Positions 1 to 7,908 of a DNA stretch of 64,000 nucleotides are shown piece after piece. Source of the stretch: Natrialba taiwanensis DSM 12281. GTDB taxonomy: Archaea; Halobacteriota; Halobacteria; Halobacteriales; Natrialbaceae. The stretch is from the NCBI RefSeq assembly GCF_000337595.1, contig NZ_AOIL01000019.1:17988-81987 (forward strand). The letters run 5' to 3'. Numbering within the stretch: the first letter of the stretch is position 1; each line of letters starts with the position of its first letter. The notes below the pieces were generated by a model. It ran no database searches. It saw nothing but the letters and a program-made list of their open reading frames with translations, and had not been told where the DNA came from. The translations under genes and the position numbers were made by a program.

Positions 1-39
1 GTGAAGTTCTTCGACAGAGATCTCGTCGAGATGATCCAT
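1..39 (-). CDS. Transposase N-terminus (IS630-like), partial
   Basis: Read on the minus strand, the first 39 bases open with ATG and encode MDHLDEISVEELH, which then runs off the window. This resembles the start of haloarchaeal IS630-type transposases, which commonly begin with a LDEISVEEL-like stretch before a helix-turn-helix. Only 13 residues are visible, so the call rests on that short resemblance alone. Plus frame 1 could instead be the last 13 codons of an upstream gene ending in TAG at 40-42. Confidence 0.35.
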   Translation of the reverse strand, partial: MDHLDEISVEELH

Positions 40-92
40 TAGAAGCTTCAACAATCTATGGGCGGAAAGTTCTAACGGTTACTATAGTTCAA

Positions 93-132
93 TTAACCAA
101 CAATCAACCCATCTTGTTCGGATGTTGGTTAA
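93..132. repeat. TTAACCAACA palindrome, copy 1
   Basis: Perfect 10-bp inverted arms TTAACCAACA (93-102) and TGTTGGTTAA (123-132) are separated by 20 bases. It lies 45 bases before the gene at 177 and is the first of five such elements in the window. The most likely role is an operator for a dimeric regulator; this is inference from its repeated intergenic placement. Confidence 0.75.
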
Positions 133-138
133 GTTGAG

Positions 139-163
139 TTTTTTGCGCCCGGGAGAAGGGCGC
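139..163 (+). promoter_or_regulatory. T-run followed by GC hairpin in leader
   Basis: Six T residues (139-144) are followed directly by GCGCCC (145-150), a 7-base loop and GGGCGC (158-163), just before the start at 177. The same layout, a T-run then a short GC hairpin, recurs before the genes at 1447, 1792, 2858, 3292 and 4326. It may combine an archaeal U-tract terminator with a leader structure. Confidence 0.5.
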
Positions 164-176
164 AGGGCACGAGACG

Positions 177-1382
177 ATGCAGTCGCACGTCGACGAGGAT
201 TCCTCAACTGAGGTGACTGAGATGAAAGATCCAGAGTCCAGAACCATCTTCGCTGGCGTCGATGGGCGTACCGACAACGAACTACCAGAGTGGTACCGAG
301 AGCGACACGGGGATGCAGACCCTGTGACCTTCGCCGAGGCGATTCGCGATCTTCCGCAGGCCGTCGAGACGACCGTGGCGTACCAGAATCCGTACACCGA
401 CGAGTGGGTCGAGACAGAGCGGTTCAACGCGCTCGTCGAGCCGAGTCGGGCTCAGGAGCAGGCCCGAGATGAGGACGCGGACACGGACCCGTTGTTCCAC
501 GTTCCCACTGACAGCTACTCGATCATCAACCCAGTCGACGTCTACGGCCCGCTGGAGGAGGTCCTCCGCGAGGAGACCATCGACGAGACGCCGTTGGGCG
601 AGGTGATGTTCGGCGAGATTCGGCGCTACCGGGGCGGCGGCGAGGTCCACATGGACATCATGTTCGACGGCCTCGAGGTGCGCCTTCCCGGCCGGTCGGA
701 CCCGATCACGATGGGCGTCACGTCAGGCTACGACTTCTTCGGCGAGCACGCCGTCTACGTGGAAGGGTTCGCTCAGGATGGCTACTGCTCGAACACGATG
801 CGCTCGCTCACCGACAAAGAGGTCATCAAACAAGTCGGCGACGTGCGAAACTTCCGGACCTGGTGGGAGGAGCTCCTCGCACAGGTCGAACTCGTCGCCG
901 ACGACCTCTTCGAGTTCATCCGGGACGCCCAGGACATCGACCTCGATTTCTCGGAGCTCCCGTTCACCGTCACGGAGTTCTACACCCTGCTGGGGTTCCC
1001 GGACTACCTGGCCGAGCGTGCCGCCGGCGATGCAGAAGCCAATGCGGTGTCCCCATTCGAGATCGACATGTGGACGCTGCATTCCGGCGCTACGTACGCG
1101 CTCACACACTTCTTCCAGGGGAAAGAAGGGGCTTCTCTCGATCAGTACGTCCGTATCGCCAACGATATCCTGTTCAACCCGGAAAGCACGATCGAGCGCG
1201 TCGAGCAGGCCTACGAGCAGGAGTTAGAGGCGGACGGCGACGACGGGTCGCAGGCATCGCTGGCCGGCGAGCGGGCGCTCGCGAGCATCGAGCGCGTCAG
1301 CGACGACCTGCAGGAGAAAGTCGAGCAGTTCGAAGAGCGGGAGGATGCGCTTCGCGAACGGTTCCAAGACGCGATGGCCTGA
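177..1382 (+). CDS. DUF932-like plasmid protein
   Basis: A 401-residue acidic protein. Its middle part, with a region of the type HVPTDSYSIINPVDVYGPLEEV followed by a beta-rich stretch and a conserved NTMRSL segment near residue 205, follows the general plan of DUF932/phage-plasmid-like proteins found on mobile elements. The function of that family is unknown. The C-terminal 60 residues are strongly charged and probably form a coiled coil (EKVEQFEEREDALRERF). ATG at 177 is the first start after the leader hairpin. It heads the backbone gene block, and four genes in the same direction follow with gaps of about 55 to 120 bases. Confidence 0.5.
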   Translation: MQSHVDEDSSTEVTEMKDPESRTIFAGVDGRTDNELPEWYRERHGDADPVTFAEAIRDLPQAVETTVAYQNPYTDEWVETERFNALVEPSRAQEQARDEDADTDPLFHVPTDSYSIINPVDVYGPLEEVLREETIDETPLGEVMFGEIRRYRGGGEVHMDIMFDGLEVRLPGRSDPITMGVTSGYDFFGEHAVYVEGFAQDGYCSNTMRSLTDKEVIKQVGDVRNFRTWWEELLAQVELVADDLFEFIRDAQDIDLDFSELPFTVTEFYTLLGFPDYLAERAAGDAEANAVSPFEIDMWTLHSGATYALTHFFQGKEGASLDQYVRIANDILFNPESTIERVEQAYEQELEADGDDGSQASLAGERALASIERVSDDLQEKVEQFEEREDALRERFQDAMA

Positions 1383-1446
1383 CGCCGCGACGGTGATGTA
1401 GTCGTTTGTTCTGTCTTTCTCACCCTTGAGGGGTGGAGGGTCAGGC

Positions 1447-1668
1447 ATGGAACAATCCACAATCAGCGACGGGAGTGACGACGAATTCCCACCTGAGAAG
1501 CGTCTCGAAGCACCGAATTACCGATTGGTCAAGGCCGGTATCGCGACGATTCCCGATATGGAGACCCTGCAAGAGTGTGTTGCCTACGAGAACGCCAACC
1601 AGAATCGAACGCAGATCCTGCGCCGGCTCAAGTGGAAGGCCGAAGAGCTCCGTGAGGGCGAAGAGTAA
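1447..1668 (+). CDS. Small conserved-type haloarchaeal protein
   Basis: A 73-residue protein with no recognised domain. Start chosen at ATG 1447, after a hairpin CACCC(1421-1425)/GGGTG(1431-1435). The C-terminal half (TLQECVAYENANQNRTQILRRL) is probably two helices and could be a small DNA-binding or adaptor protein, but nothing proves this. It lies 64 bases downstream of the DUF932-like gene and is followed by palindrome copy 2. Confidence 0.6.
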   Translation: MEQSTISDGSDDEFPPEKRLEAPNYRLVKAGIATIPDMETLQECVAYENANQNRTQILRRLKWKAEELREGEE

Positions 1669-1677
1669 GCTCTGTCC

Positions 1678-1719
1678 TTAACCAACATACTCCGCGTGAG
1701 TTCCCCTATCGTTGGTTAA
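1678..1719. repeat. TTAACCAACA palindrome, copy 2
   Basis: TTAACCAACA (1678-1687) and CGTTGGTTAA (1710-1719; 9 of 10 positions match the perfect arm) with a 22-base spacer. It sits in the gap before the gene at 1792. A T-run (1735-1739) and a short ACCC/GGGT hairpin (1743-1756) follow. Confidence 0.7.
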
Positions 1720-1791
1720 CAGACTGTACCTCGGTTTTTCGGACCCCTGAATGGGTGCGGGGCAGCCAGCAGCGACCTCGCGAACCCAATC

Positions 1792-2787
1792 ATGTCCCTC
1801 GAGCTGAGCGCCAGCACCGCCCGCGAAATCGCCGCCGCCAGACAAGCAGACTACGTGGCGTTTCTGCATCGAGCCCCGTTCGTGGCCGATGCTCTAGCCC
1901 TCGGATTTCTCCCCGGGTTTCGGGAAGACTGTGGGTATCAGACGAATCAGTACCTGAACCTCGAGATTCCCGTCGGGATGCTCGACAACGATTTTCGGAA
2001 TCCCGATCTGGAGCGGTTCGTCAACCGTTTCTTCGAGTACGAACCACAGGTCGGGGTCATCGGGGACGTCGACGAAATCGACGACGTCGACGCCCACGTC
2101 GCTGCTGCTCGTGAGATCCAAGCGAGCTACCCCGAGGCCGAGCTCATCGTCGTTCCGAAGTCGCGGGCGGTGATCGACGCGATACCCGAGACCCTCGTCC
2201 TCGGGTATTCACGGGGATACGCCGACCGCCTGGCCCACGAGTTCTCCGACCCAGCCGATTGGAGAGGGCGGCGCGTCCACATCCTCGGCGGGAGTCCGCC
2301 CAAGCAGCTCGACGCCATTCGACAGTTGACCCGACCGACACTCACGGACGAGCCACCAGCCGACATCGTCGGCGTCGACTGGAACGGGTTGCATCGCGGC
2401 GCACAGTTCGGTGAGTTCTGGACGGCCGACGGCTGGGACGACAGCGGTCGCGACGCCGACCACGTCACTGTCCGAAAGACGGTGCGCCACAGTCTCGCTC
2501 GCGTCCGTGAGTTTTGGAGGACCCACGGAATCTGGCCCGAAACGACACCGCAAGAAGAGGGGCTCGACGTCGAGTACGAGAGACCGAGTCCTGCCGATCT
2601 CGAGGACGCCGCCTGTACTGAGTGCGGGACGAACGTCTGGCGAACTCGCCGCGGCCCGTACGTCGCCGAGTACGATACCGGCGCAATCTGTGGATATTGC
2701 AGCTACGAGTGCTACTTCAACCACCGTCACCGGAACAACCTGGAGGAGATCGCCGGCGAGCAGAGCGTCTACCTCCCGCCGGCATGA
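1792..2787 (+). CDS. DUF6610-like protein, possible TIM barrel, zinc C-terminus
   Basis: A 331-residue protein of a family common on haloarchaeal plasmids, which I recall as DUF6610. The middle has alternating strand and helix with segments such as AELIVVPKS (near 120), LVLGYSRG (near 137), VHILGGSP (near 162) and ADIVGVDWNG (near 190), a pattern like TIM-barrel enzymes; a distant link to tRNA-guanine transglycosylase or DpdA-like proteins is possible but unproven. The C-terminus carries CTEC followed by CGYCSYEC and histidines, a likely zinc site. No other 7-deazaguanine gene is visible nearby, which weakens a DNA-modification role. Start ATG 1792. Confidence 0.55.
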   Translation: MSLELSASTAREIAAARQADYVAFLHRAPFVADALALGFLPGFREDCGYQTNQYLNLEIPVGMLDNDFRNPDLERFVNRFFEYEPQVGVIGDVDEIDDVDAHVAAAREIQASYPEAELIVVPKSRAVIDAIPETLVLGYSRGYADRLAHEFSDPADWRGRRVHILGGSPPKQLDAIRQLTRPTLTDEPPADIVGVDWNGLHRGAQFGEFWTADGWDDSGRDADHVTVRKTVRHSLARVREFWRTHGIWPETTPQEEGLDVEYERPSPADLEDAACTECGTNVWRTRRGPYVAEYDTGAICGYCSYECYFNHRHRNNLEEIAGEQSVYLPPA

Positions 2788-2857
2788 TTTCGTGAATTGT
2801 TTTTTGTGCCCCCGAAAGGGCGAGAGCTCTTTCGAAAGCTCTCAGAGGTGACTTCCA

Positions 2858-3205
2858 GTGAGTCAACAACAGCGTCCTGACAACGTCTCGATCGACGAGA
2901 TCCCGGTCGATATCGACAACACGCAATCAGCGGAGGTCGATCCCGCCTACGTCCCCGACGAAATCGAATCCATCACCCGTGGGCTCGCCGGTAAACAGCC
3001 GCCGACGAATCCGCTGGTCGTGCTGAAAGCGGCCCGGTGGTGGTACATTCACGGCAAGGGCGGCATGGATCCCGCCTTCCAGTGGGCCATCGAGTGGGCG
3101 CGTCACCTTGCGACCGACACGCCCAGCGACGTCGAGCGGTTCGACGAGTTCCTTGAGTACCTTGTCACGGTTGGCTTTGCGGACGAACGCCACGAGCTCC
3201 GCTGA
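2858..3205 (+). CDS. Hypothetical acidic protein
   Basis: A 115-residue protein starting at GTG 2858, 13 bases after the inverted pair AGAGCT/AGCTCT-type sequence of the leader. No recognised domain. The conserved-looking core is a tryptophan-rich helical part (ARWWYIHGKGGMDPAFQWA). It is preceded by a T-run (2800-2805) and GCCC/GGGC hairpin (2808-2821), like its neighbours, and precedes the ArdC-like gene. Confidence 0.55.
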   Translation: MSQQQRPDNVSIDEIPVDIDNTQSAEVDPAYVPDEIESITRGLAGKQPPTNPLVVLKAARWWYIHGKGGMDPAFQWAIEWARHLATDTPSDVERFDEFLEYLVTVGFADERHELR

Positions 3206-3291
3206 CCGACAGAGCGGTTTTTGAACGCCCCGGAGTGGTGCGGCGCGGTCTGAACAGACGCAGTCGCCGTGAACTCGATTCGGTGAACACG

Positions 3292-4239
3292 ATGTCCACG
3301 ACCAGAGACTCGTCGGTCTCCTTCGACCAGACCGACACGCGATCCGACGAGATGAACAGTACCATCGAACAGTGGATCGACGACCTCGTTGCCGGCGTCG
3401 ACGACGCGCAGGCCAGCGCGGAGTTCCAGGAGTGGCTGGACGTCCAGAGTCGCTTCCACGACTACTCCTACCGAAACACGCTCCTCATCAAGCGGCAGTG
3501 TCCCGAGGCGACCCGGGTGGCGGGCTACCGGACGTGGCAGGAAGAGTTCGACCGCCACGTCACGGAGGGCGAGTCGGCCATCTGGATCTGGGCACCAATC
3601 ATCACGAAGCAGTGCCCGGAGTGCGAGAATTCGCCGAGCTACCACGAGGACAGTGACTGTAAGTACGACGAGACGCCGTCCGAGGAGTGGTCCGAGGGCC
3701 TAGTCGGGTTCAAGCCCGCGCCGGTGTTCGACGTCTCCCAGACCGAGGGCGAGCCGCTTCCCGACCTAGACACGGAAGCGACCGGGGACGCTGGCGACCT
3801 CGTCGAACAGTTGACTGCCGCCGCTGATGAGGTCGGTGTGACGGTGCGAATCGTTCCCGACGAAGACTGGAGCCACGGTGAGGCGAAGGGCATCTGCGAG
3901 CAGCTGAGCCTCGTCGACGTCCAGCCGCTCGTCGAGGTGCGTGATCGGGAGAACGAGGCCGACCTTGCGCGGACGCTAATTCACGAGTACGCGCACGCCC
4001 TGCTCCACTTCGACGTCGACGACGACATCGAGCGGTCAAAACGCGAAGTCGAGGCCGAGGCGGTCGCGTATGTCGTCGGGCGGTACTGCGGGCTCGACAC
4101 TAGCGGATCGGCGTTCTACCTCGCTGCTTGGGAGTCAGACGATCCCGAGGTCGTTCGCGAGCGCCTTGGGCGGATTAGTCGAACCGCAGAAGAACTCATC
4201 GACGTTCTCGAGGGCGAATCCTCGTCCTCACTCAGTTAA
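3292..4239 (+). CDS. ArdC-like antirestriction protein with zinc peptidase motif
   Basis: 315 residues from ATG 3292 (ATG 3352 is an alternative). The N-terminal 130 residues match the ArdC/DUF1738 plan: a helical region with YRNTLLI, then a GYRTWQEEF segment and an IWIWAPI strand, as in single-stranded-DNA-binding domains of conjugation-linked antirestriction proteins. The C-terminal half contains HEYAHALLH, a gluzincin-type HExxH zinc motif, with a downstream glutamate-rich helix (REVEAEAVAYVVG) that can supply the third ligand. ArdC proteins protect incoming plasmid DNA against host restriction. The stop codon lies inside palindrome copy 3. Confidence 0.75.
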   Translation: MSTTRDSSVSFDQTDTRSDEMNSTIEQWIDDLVAGVDDAQASAEFQEWLDVQSRFHDYSYRNTLLIKRQCPEATRVAGYRTWQEEFDRHVTEGESAIWIWAPIITKQCPECENSPSYHEDSDCKYDETPSEEWSEGLVGFKPAPVFDVSQTEGEPLPDLDTEATGDAGDLVEQLTAAADEVGVTVRIVPDEDWSHGEAKGICEQLSLVDVQPLVEVRDRENEADLARTLIHEYAHALLHFDVDDDIERSKREVEAEAVAYVVGRYCGLDTSGSAFYLAAWESDDPEVVRERLGRISRTAEELIDVLEGESSSSLS

Positions 4240-4277
4240 CCAACACGGTGATGGATTTCTTCCGCTCTGTTGGTTAA
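4236..4277. repeat. TTAACCAACA palindrome, copy 3
   Basis: Perfect arms at 4236-4245 and 4268-4277, 22-base spacer. The left arm overlaps the stop of the ArdC-like gene. The element is followed by TTTT and a CGCCC(4286-4290)/GGGCG(4297-4301) hairpin before the gene at 4326. Confidence 0.75.
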
Positions 4278-4325
4278 GTTTTCAGCGCCCGCTGAGGGGC
4301 GGAGGCGCGTTCTGACCTCCGTCGA

Positions 4326-5144
4326 ATGATGACTGAACCCTATCTCACGACAGTCCTCGAGGAAGCCGAGCACGTTGCCGAGCAGCACGACCAGGTCGCC
4401 CGAACGACAGACAACCAAGCCCACGAGTACCTCCGATACGCTGTCCTCCGAGTGCTCGAAGGCGAGGCGGAACATTTCCCAGCAGAATGGACGCCGATCG
4501 ACGGCGTGACCGTTGGCTACGGGAGTGACGACGCGATGTACGACAGCTGGGGCTCCAGCGAAGGCTGGTGGGATACCGTCCCGCCGCAAGAAGCGTGTAC
4601 CCGCTTCCGGGTGTTCTTCCCGACCGACCACCAGACGGTTCCCCGCGACATCGTCGACGTGATGGCCGCGCTCGGAGCCTGGCGCGTCTGGACTGGGAAC
4701 GCAGCGGCGTGCGGCTCCTACGACCATCGCGAACGCCGCGAGGTCCACTACCTCTGGCCGGAAGGCCATCCGGTGGAGGAAGTGCTCCACGAGCGGCTCA
4801 GTGGCCCTGCGGAAGCCGTCGCTCCGGACGGTGGCCGAACGGGCGACGTTCGCGACCGACTGGTCGTCGACGAGAACGCAGAGTCACAGAACGATCTCGA
4901 GCCCCGCACCAAGCGTGCCGTCGCCGAAGCGATGGACGTCTCGCTCCTCTCGAAAGGTGGCCGCTACGAGGTGCAGTCCGCGTCCGGCAACAGGTACGAA
5001 GTCGACATCATCGACGAATCGTGTACCTGTCCCGACTGGCAGCAGCGCTCACCCGAAGGCGGCTGCAAACACCTGCGTCGCGTCGATCACGAGATCAAAC
5101 GGGGCCGCGTTCCCCGACCAGACGGCCGCCTCCCTTCCCCGTAG
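4326..5144 (+). CDS. SWIM zinc finger protein
   Basis: 272 residues. The C-terminus holds a SWIM motif, CTCPDW followed by CKHLRRV (near residues 236-252), a Cx1C...CxH zinc site that binds DNA or proteins. The N-terminal half (about 1-160) is an unrecognised alpha/beta region with several tryptophans, matching the larger haloarchaeal plasmid proteins with this ending. Start ATG 4326 (second ATG at 4329). The gene ends 12 bases before the stop of the convergent nucleotidyltransferase remnant, so it closes the plus-strand block. Confidence 0.65.
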   Translation: MMTEPYLTTVLEEAEHVAEQHDQVARTTDNQAHEYLRYAVLRVLEGEAEHFPAEWTPIDGVTVGYGSDDAMYDSWGSSEGWWDTVPPQEACTRFRVFFPTDHQTVPRDIVDVMAALGAWRVWTGNAAACGSYDHRERREVHYLWPEGHPVEEVLHERLSGPAEAVAPDGGRTGDVRDRLVVDENAESQNDLEPRTKRAVAEAMDVSLLSKGGRYEVQSASGNRYEVDIIDESCTCPDWQQRSPEGGCKHLRRVDHEIKRGRVPRPDGRLPSP

Positions 5145-5156
5145 GTAGTGATTGAG

Positions 5157-5959
5157 CTACTCCATGGGACGGACTGTGTCGCCATCTCGACGAATCCGGT
5201 CGAACGTTGAGAGATACGCGATCCGGTCCCGAACCTCCTCGTCATCCAGCTCCAGTTCCGCGGCCAGTTCGTCGACGGTCATCGGTTCATCGAGTGCCTG
5301 GAGGACTTCGAGCCCCCGGTAGTACCTATTCGTGAGCTCCTGGACGCGGGCCTCGATCGGCGTGGTCACTCCGTACCGCTCCTCGAGTTCGACCAGGGCC
5401 TCGTTCGCGAACGTGGCGAACTGATCGTCCCCCAAGCGTTCGATCTGGGCTTCGAGTTCAGCCCGGACGACGTCGTAATCGAGGCCGGCCTGCACGAGCA
5501 TATTCATGTCCTCGATGTCGTCGTCGCGGCCTGCGATCGCCTTGAACAGGAAGATGTCCTCGTTGCTGACCAGCCGGACCGTCAGTCGCTCCAGGCTGAG
5601 GAACGGCTCGCTGCGCTCTTGCATACCGTCGGTGAGCACGAGCTTGTTCGCGACCTGCTGGTTGAAGATATCGAGACGACACCCATCGTCGTTCTCGACG
5701 CAGCTCGTCGCCCCCAGCGCCCGGTAATCTGGATCCAGCGATGAACCTCCGCATACCCGAGGTCCATCAGGACGGCCCACAGCTGACCATACGCGTCGCC
5801 ATCTGGGACGACCAGGTCGATATCTTTCGTCGCCCCCTTGAGGTCGCGCAGCGACATCGCGCCACCACCGATCAGGTAGACCGTGAGCGGTTCAGATAAT
5901 CCGTCCCCGATTCGCTGGAATTCGTTCTCGATGTACTCGCGTCCGAATGTTGGTCTCAT
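5157..5959 (-). pseudogene. Nucleotidyltransferase toxin-like gene, frameshifted
   Basis: The minus strand reads MRPTFGREY..., with the nucleotidyltransferase signature LIGGGAMSLRDL and TKDIDLVV (the GGxxS...DxD active-site layout), as far as GYAEVHR at about 5740. It then continues in another frame as LDPDYRALGATSC... down to the stop at 5157. One base appears to be missing at about 5738-5741; restoring it gives a single protein of about 266 residues. The start ATG overlaps the stop of the upstream HTH gene by 4 bases (5956-5959), so the pair is translationally coupled, like the intact pair at 37.7-39.1 kb. The layout resembles AbiE-type systems, with the nucleotidyltransferase as toxin. A sequencing error would give the same picture. 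Confidence 0.7.
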
Positions 5960-6882
5960 TGTGGTAGTGGCACCTCGTAGTCAGCCGCCAGCTCCTGGAA
6001 CTCGTCCCACTTCGGGAGCCGCTCGTCATCGACCTCGCCGTGCGTCTCGAGGTAGCGGAGCAAGGCGTCGATTTCGTCTTCGAGGCCATACTTCGCCGCC
6101 TGCTCTCGGAGGACCTCCTCGTCGACGTCGACGTGGCTGAGCAAGAGGAGACAGTACGAGCGGTGGCGACTGCCGTCGTCGATTATCAGCGTGTGACAGC
6201 AGAGCTCCGCCGGCGAGACTGCGTCGAGCTCCTCGGAGTAGAAGTAGTAACGGTGGCCGGTGAGCAGGAACTGGAGGTCGAAGGCCGCGAATCGAGCGAG
6301 GCCGGTTTCGTGGAACGCCTCCGCGTCGATCTCCGTCTCGGTCTGGGCGAGGAATTCGTCGTAGTCCTCCCAGAGAATCGTACCCTTCGGGGCAACGGCT
6401 TCGAGGCGCTGGCGATGTAGATGATGTGCGAGTTCACGGGCGAACTCGTGGAGGCGGTCGAAATCGGCGTTGAACTCGTAGCGGCCGTCGGCCGTCCCGA
6501 CGAGACCACGGTCGCGAAACCGCTTGAGAACGCGGTTGACCGTGTTGCGGTAATTGTTGCTCCGGTCGGCGATCTCGGAGACCGTTCGCGGCTGGTCGAG
6601 GTAGTACAACACCTCGAGTGCCTTGCCGGTCAGTAGCTCGGGGAAGTCGATGTGGGAGTGCTGGCGGACGAGGTCCTGATAGAGTTCGACGGCGCGAGCA
6701 TCCGACGGGACGACTCGTTTTCGCCGGCCATCGCGTTCCGTGTAGACGAGTCCCTTTTCGACGAGGTCGCCGACGGCACGAGAGAGGTAGCTCTCGCTGT
6801 GGTCGAGCTTCGTCGCGAGCTCGGAGATCGTGTCGCCGGGGTCGACCGTGGCGAGGACCTCGAGTTCGATGCGCCGGAGCAC
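5956..6882 (-). CDS. Winged-helix regulator, antitoxin-like
   Basis: 308 residues from GTG 6882. Residues 10-65 form a winged helix (TISELATKLDHSESYLSRAVGDLVEKG...), and residues 85-125 look like a second one (RTVSEIADRSNNYRNTVNRVLKRF). The C-terminal half is an unrecognised alpha/beta domain. The gene is 4 bases overlapped with a nucleotidyltransferase gene, the arrangement of AbiEi/AbiEii-like toxin-antitoxin pairs, so it probably represses its own operon and counters the toxin. The start coincides with the expected transcription start of the TATA box at 6905-6914, so the mRNA is probably leaderless. A strong palindrome covers that TATA box. Confidence 0.65.
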   Translation of the reverse strand: MLRRIELEVLATVDPGDTISELATKLDHSESYLSRAVGDLVEKGLVYTERDGRRKRVVPSDARAVELYQDLVRQHSHIDFPELLTGKALEVLYYLDQPRTVSEIADRSNNYRNTVNRVLKRFRDRGLVGTADGRYEFNADFDRLHEFARELAHHLHRQRLEAVAPKGTILWEDYDEFLAQTETEIDAEAFHETGLARFAAFDLQFLLTGHRYYFYSEELDAVSPAELCCHTLIIDDGSRHRSYCLLLLSHVDVDEEVLREQAAKYGLEDEIDALLRYLETHGEVDDERLPKWDEFQELAADYEVPLPQ

Positions 6883-6884
6883 GG

Positions 6885-6934
6885 TGTAACATAGTACGAA
6901 ACTTGTATATAAAGAAGTTTCGAGTAGTGTTACA
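6885..6934 (-). promoter_or_regulatory. Nested palindromic operator over the TATA box
   Basis: TGTAACA (6885-6891) pairs with TGTTACA (6928-6934), and CGAAACTT (6897-6904) pairs with AAGTTTCG (6915-6922). The 10-base centre (6905-6914) contains TATATAAA, read on the minus strand as a TATA box about 25 bases before the GTG start at 6882. All arms are perfect. A winged-helix protein bound here would block the promoter, so this is a likely autoregulatory site of the gene at 5956-6882. Confidence 0.75.
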
Positions 6935-6965
6935 GCCAGCGATCGCGAGAACCGTCTCTATCGTC

Positions 6966-7006
6966 TTAACCAACAAAACTATGGATTCGTGAGCCGTGTT
7001 GGTTAA
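6966..7006. repeat. TTAACCAACA palindrome, copy 4
   Basis: Perfect arms at 6966-6975 and 6997-7006 with a 21-base spacer, ending 14 bases before the ATG at 7021. It lies in the divergent gap shared with the HTH operon. Confidence 0.75.
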
Positions 7007-7020
7007 CACGAGAGTAGCCG

Positions 7021-7344
7021 ATGTCCTACGAACCCCCAACCCCACCGGCGAACCTTCCGACAGAGACCGTCAACATGCTCAATGAAGCCACACCGGAGCA
7101 TCTTCGGGACGTTGCCAGCTACGCCGAGGCGTTGGCCGAACACAAAGAGCGGGAAGCTCGTCTCGAGGAGGAGGTGGACGACGCCGACGTGGAGGAGCGC
7201 CCCGATGACCTCCCGGACGACGTGCCAGCGAAGGCGACGATCACGATCAAGGAAATCAACGACAACCGCTACTACTACTGGCAGTGGCGGGAAGGAGATT
7301 CAGTGACGTCGAAGTACAAAGGGCCGGTGAATCCCGACGAGTAG
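7021..7344 (+). CDS. Hypothetical plasmid protein, NRYYYWQWREG type
   Basis: 107 acidic residues. The middle (residues 35-70) is a charged coiled-coil-like helix. The end (ATITIKEINDNRYYYWQWREGDSVTSKYKGPV) is a compact beta motif seen in many small haloarchaeal and plasmid proteins of unknown function. Start ATG 7021, directly after palindrome copy 4. It is the last plus-strand gene before the origin region. Confidence 0.6.
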   Translation: MSYEPPTPPANLPTETVNMLNEATPEHLRDVASYAEALAEHKEREARLEEEVDDADVEERPDDLPDDVPAKATITIKEINDNRYYYWQWREGDSVTSKYKGPVNPDE

Positions 7345-7908
7345 ACGAGATTGAACTGGAGCCAGATGTTCGTTTCAACGTGATTCGTAGCGTAGCAGAT
7401 GACACCCCCCGGAGTGTGAATGGGATCGGTTCACCCGACACCCCTCAGTGTGAATGGGCTACCAACAGGTACTCTCTGACGGGACTTCACGTTGATAGAA
7501 GCCATAGAAACACATGGATAGATTACGCCTTGTTTACCCCCACACCCCTCAGTGTGAATGGTCCACCACCCAGGGTACCGCGATTAAGAAGTCCTTAACA
7601 GCAGAAGTCCTCACGCCGTAGGGAGGGTTCTCGCCTCAGTGACGAAGCTTCGGCTTCGGCACAAGGCCTCGCCTTTCAGAATACGTCCACTCGGAGGACT
7701 GTTTAGACTGTAGTATAATAAAGATAACTACAACTGCGGTGCGGTGCAGTAGCGGACCGGGTCAGCTACCGTGGCAGAACGTGTAAGCCGCCCTCCGTGC
7801 CGTAATAGTTCCTCAGACGGACGACACAGCTTCTATGGGTCGAGTCCGGCTCCATCTTTACAACAGTCGTGACCTATGGGGGACCATTCACACCGAGGGG
7901 TGGGGGTG
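7345..7908. other. Replication origin region, downstream half
   Basis: 564 bases without a convincing gene, directly downstream of orc1/cdc6. It holds four initiator-box-like repeats: 7402-7423, 7438-7457, 7542-7561 in one orientation and 7884-7902 in the other. An AT-rich stretch (about 7708-7733) lies between the inner copies and could be the unwinding element. Haloarchaeal origins have inverted Orc-binding repeats beside an orc1/cdc6 gene, which is what is seen here. Confidence 0.75.
7402..7902. repeat. Origin repeats, group A
   Basis: Copies of a 20-base unit close to ACACCCCTCAGTGTGAATGG at 7438-7457 and 7542-7561, a variant with CCCCGG at 7402-7423, and an inverted copy at 7884-7902. 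The matching copies upstream of the same initiator gene (9215-9316) make these its likely binding sites. Confidence 0.8.

Noticed and set aside
7402..7902. CRISPR-like array of about 20-base repeats
   Set aside because: Spacing is irregular, orientations differ, and copies flank an initiator gene; no cas genes are present. The repeats fit origin boxes.
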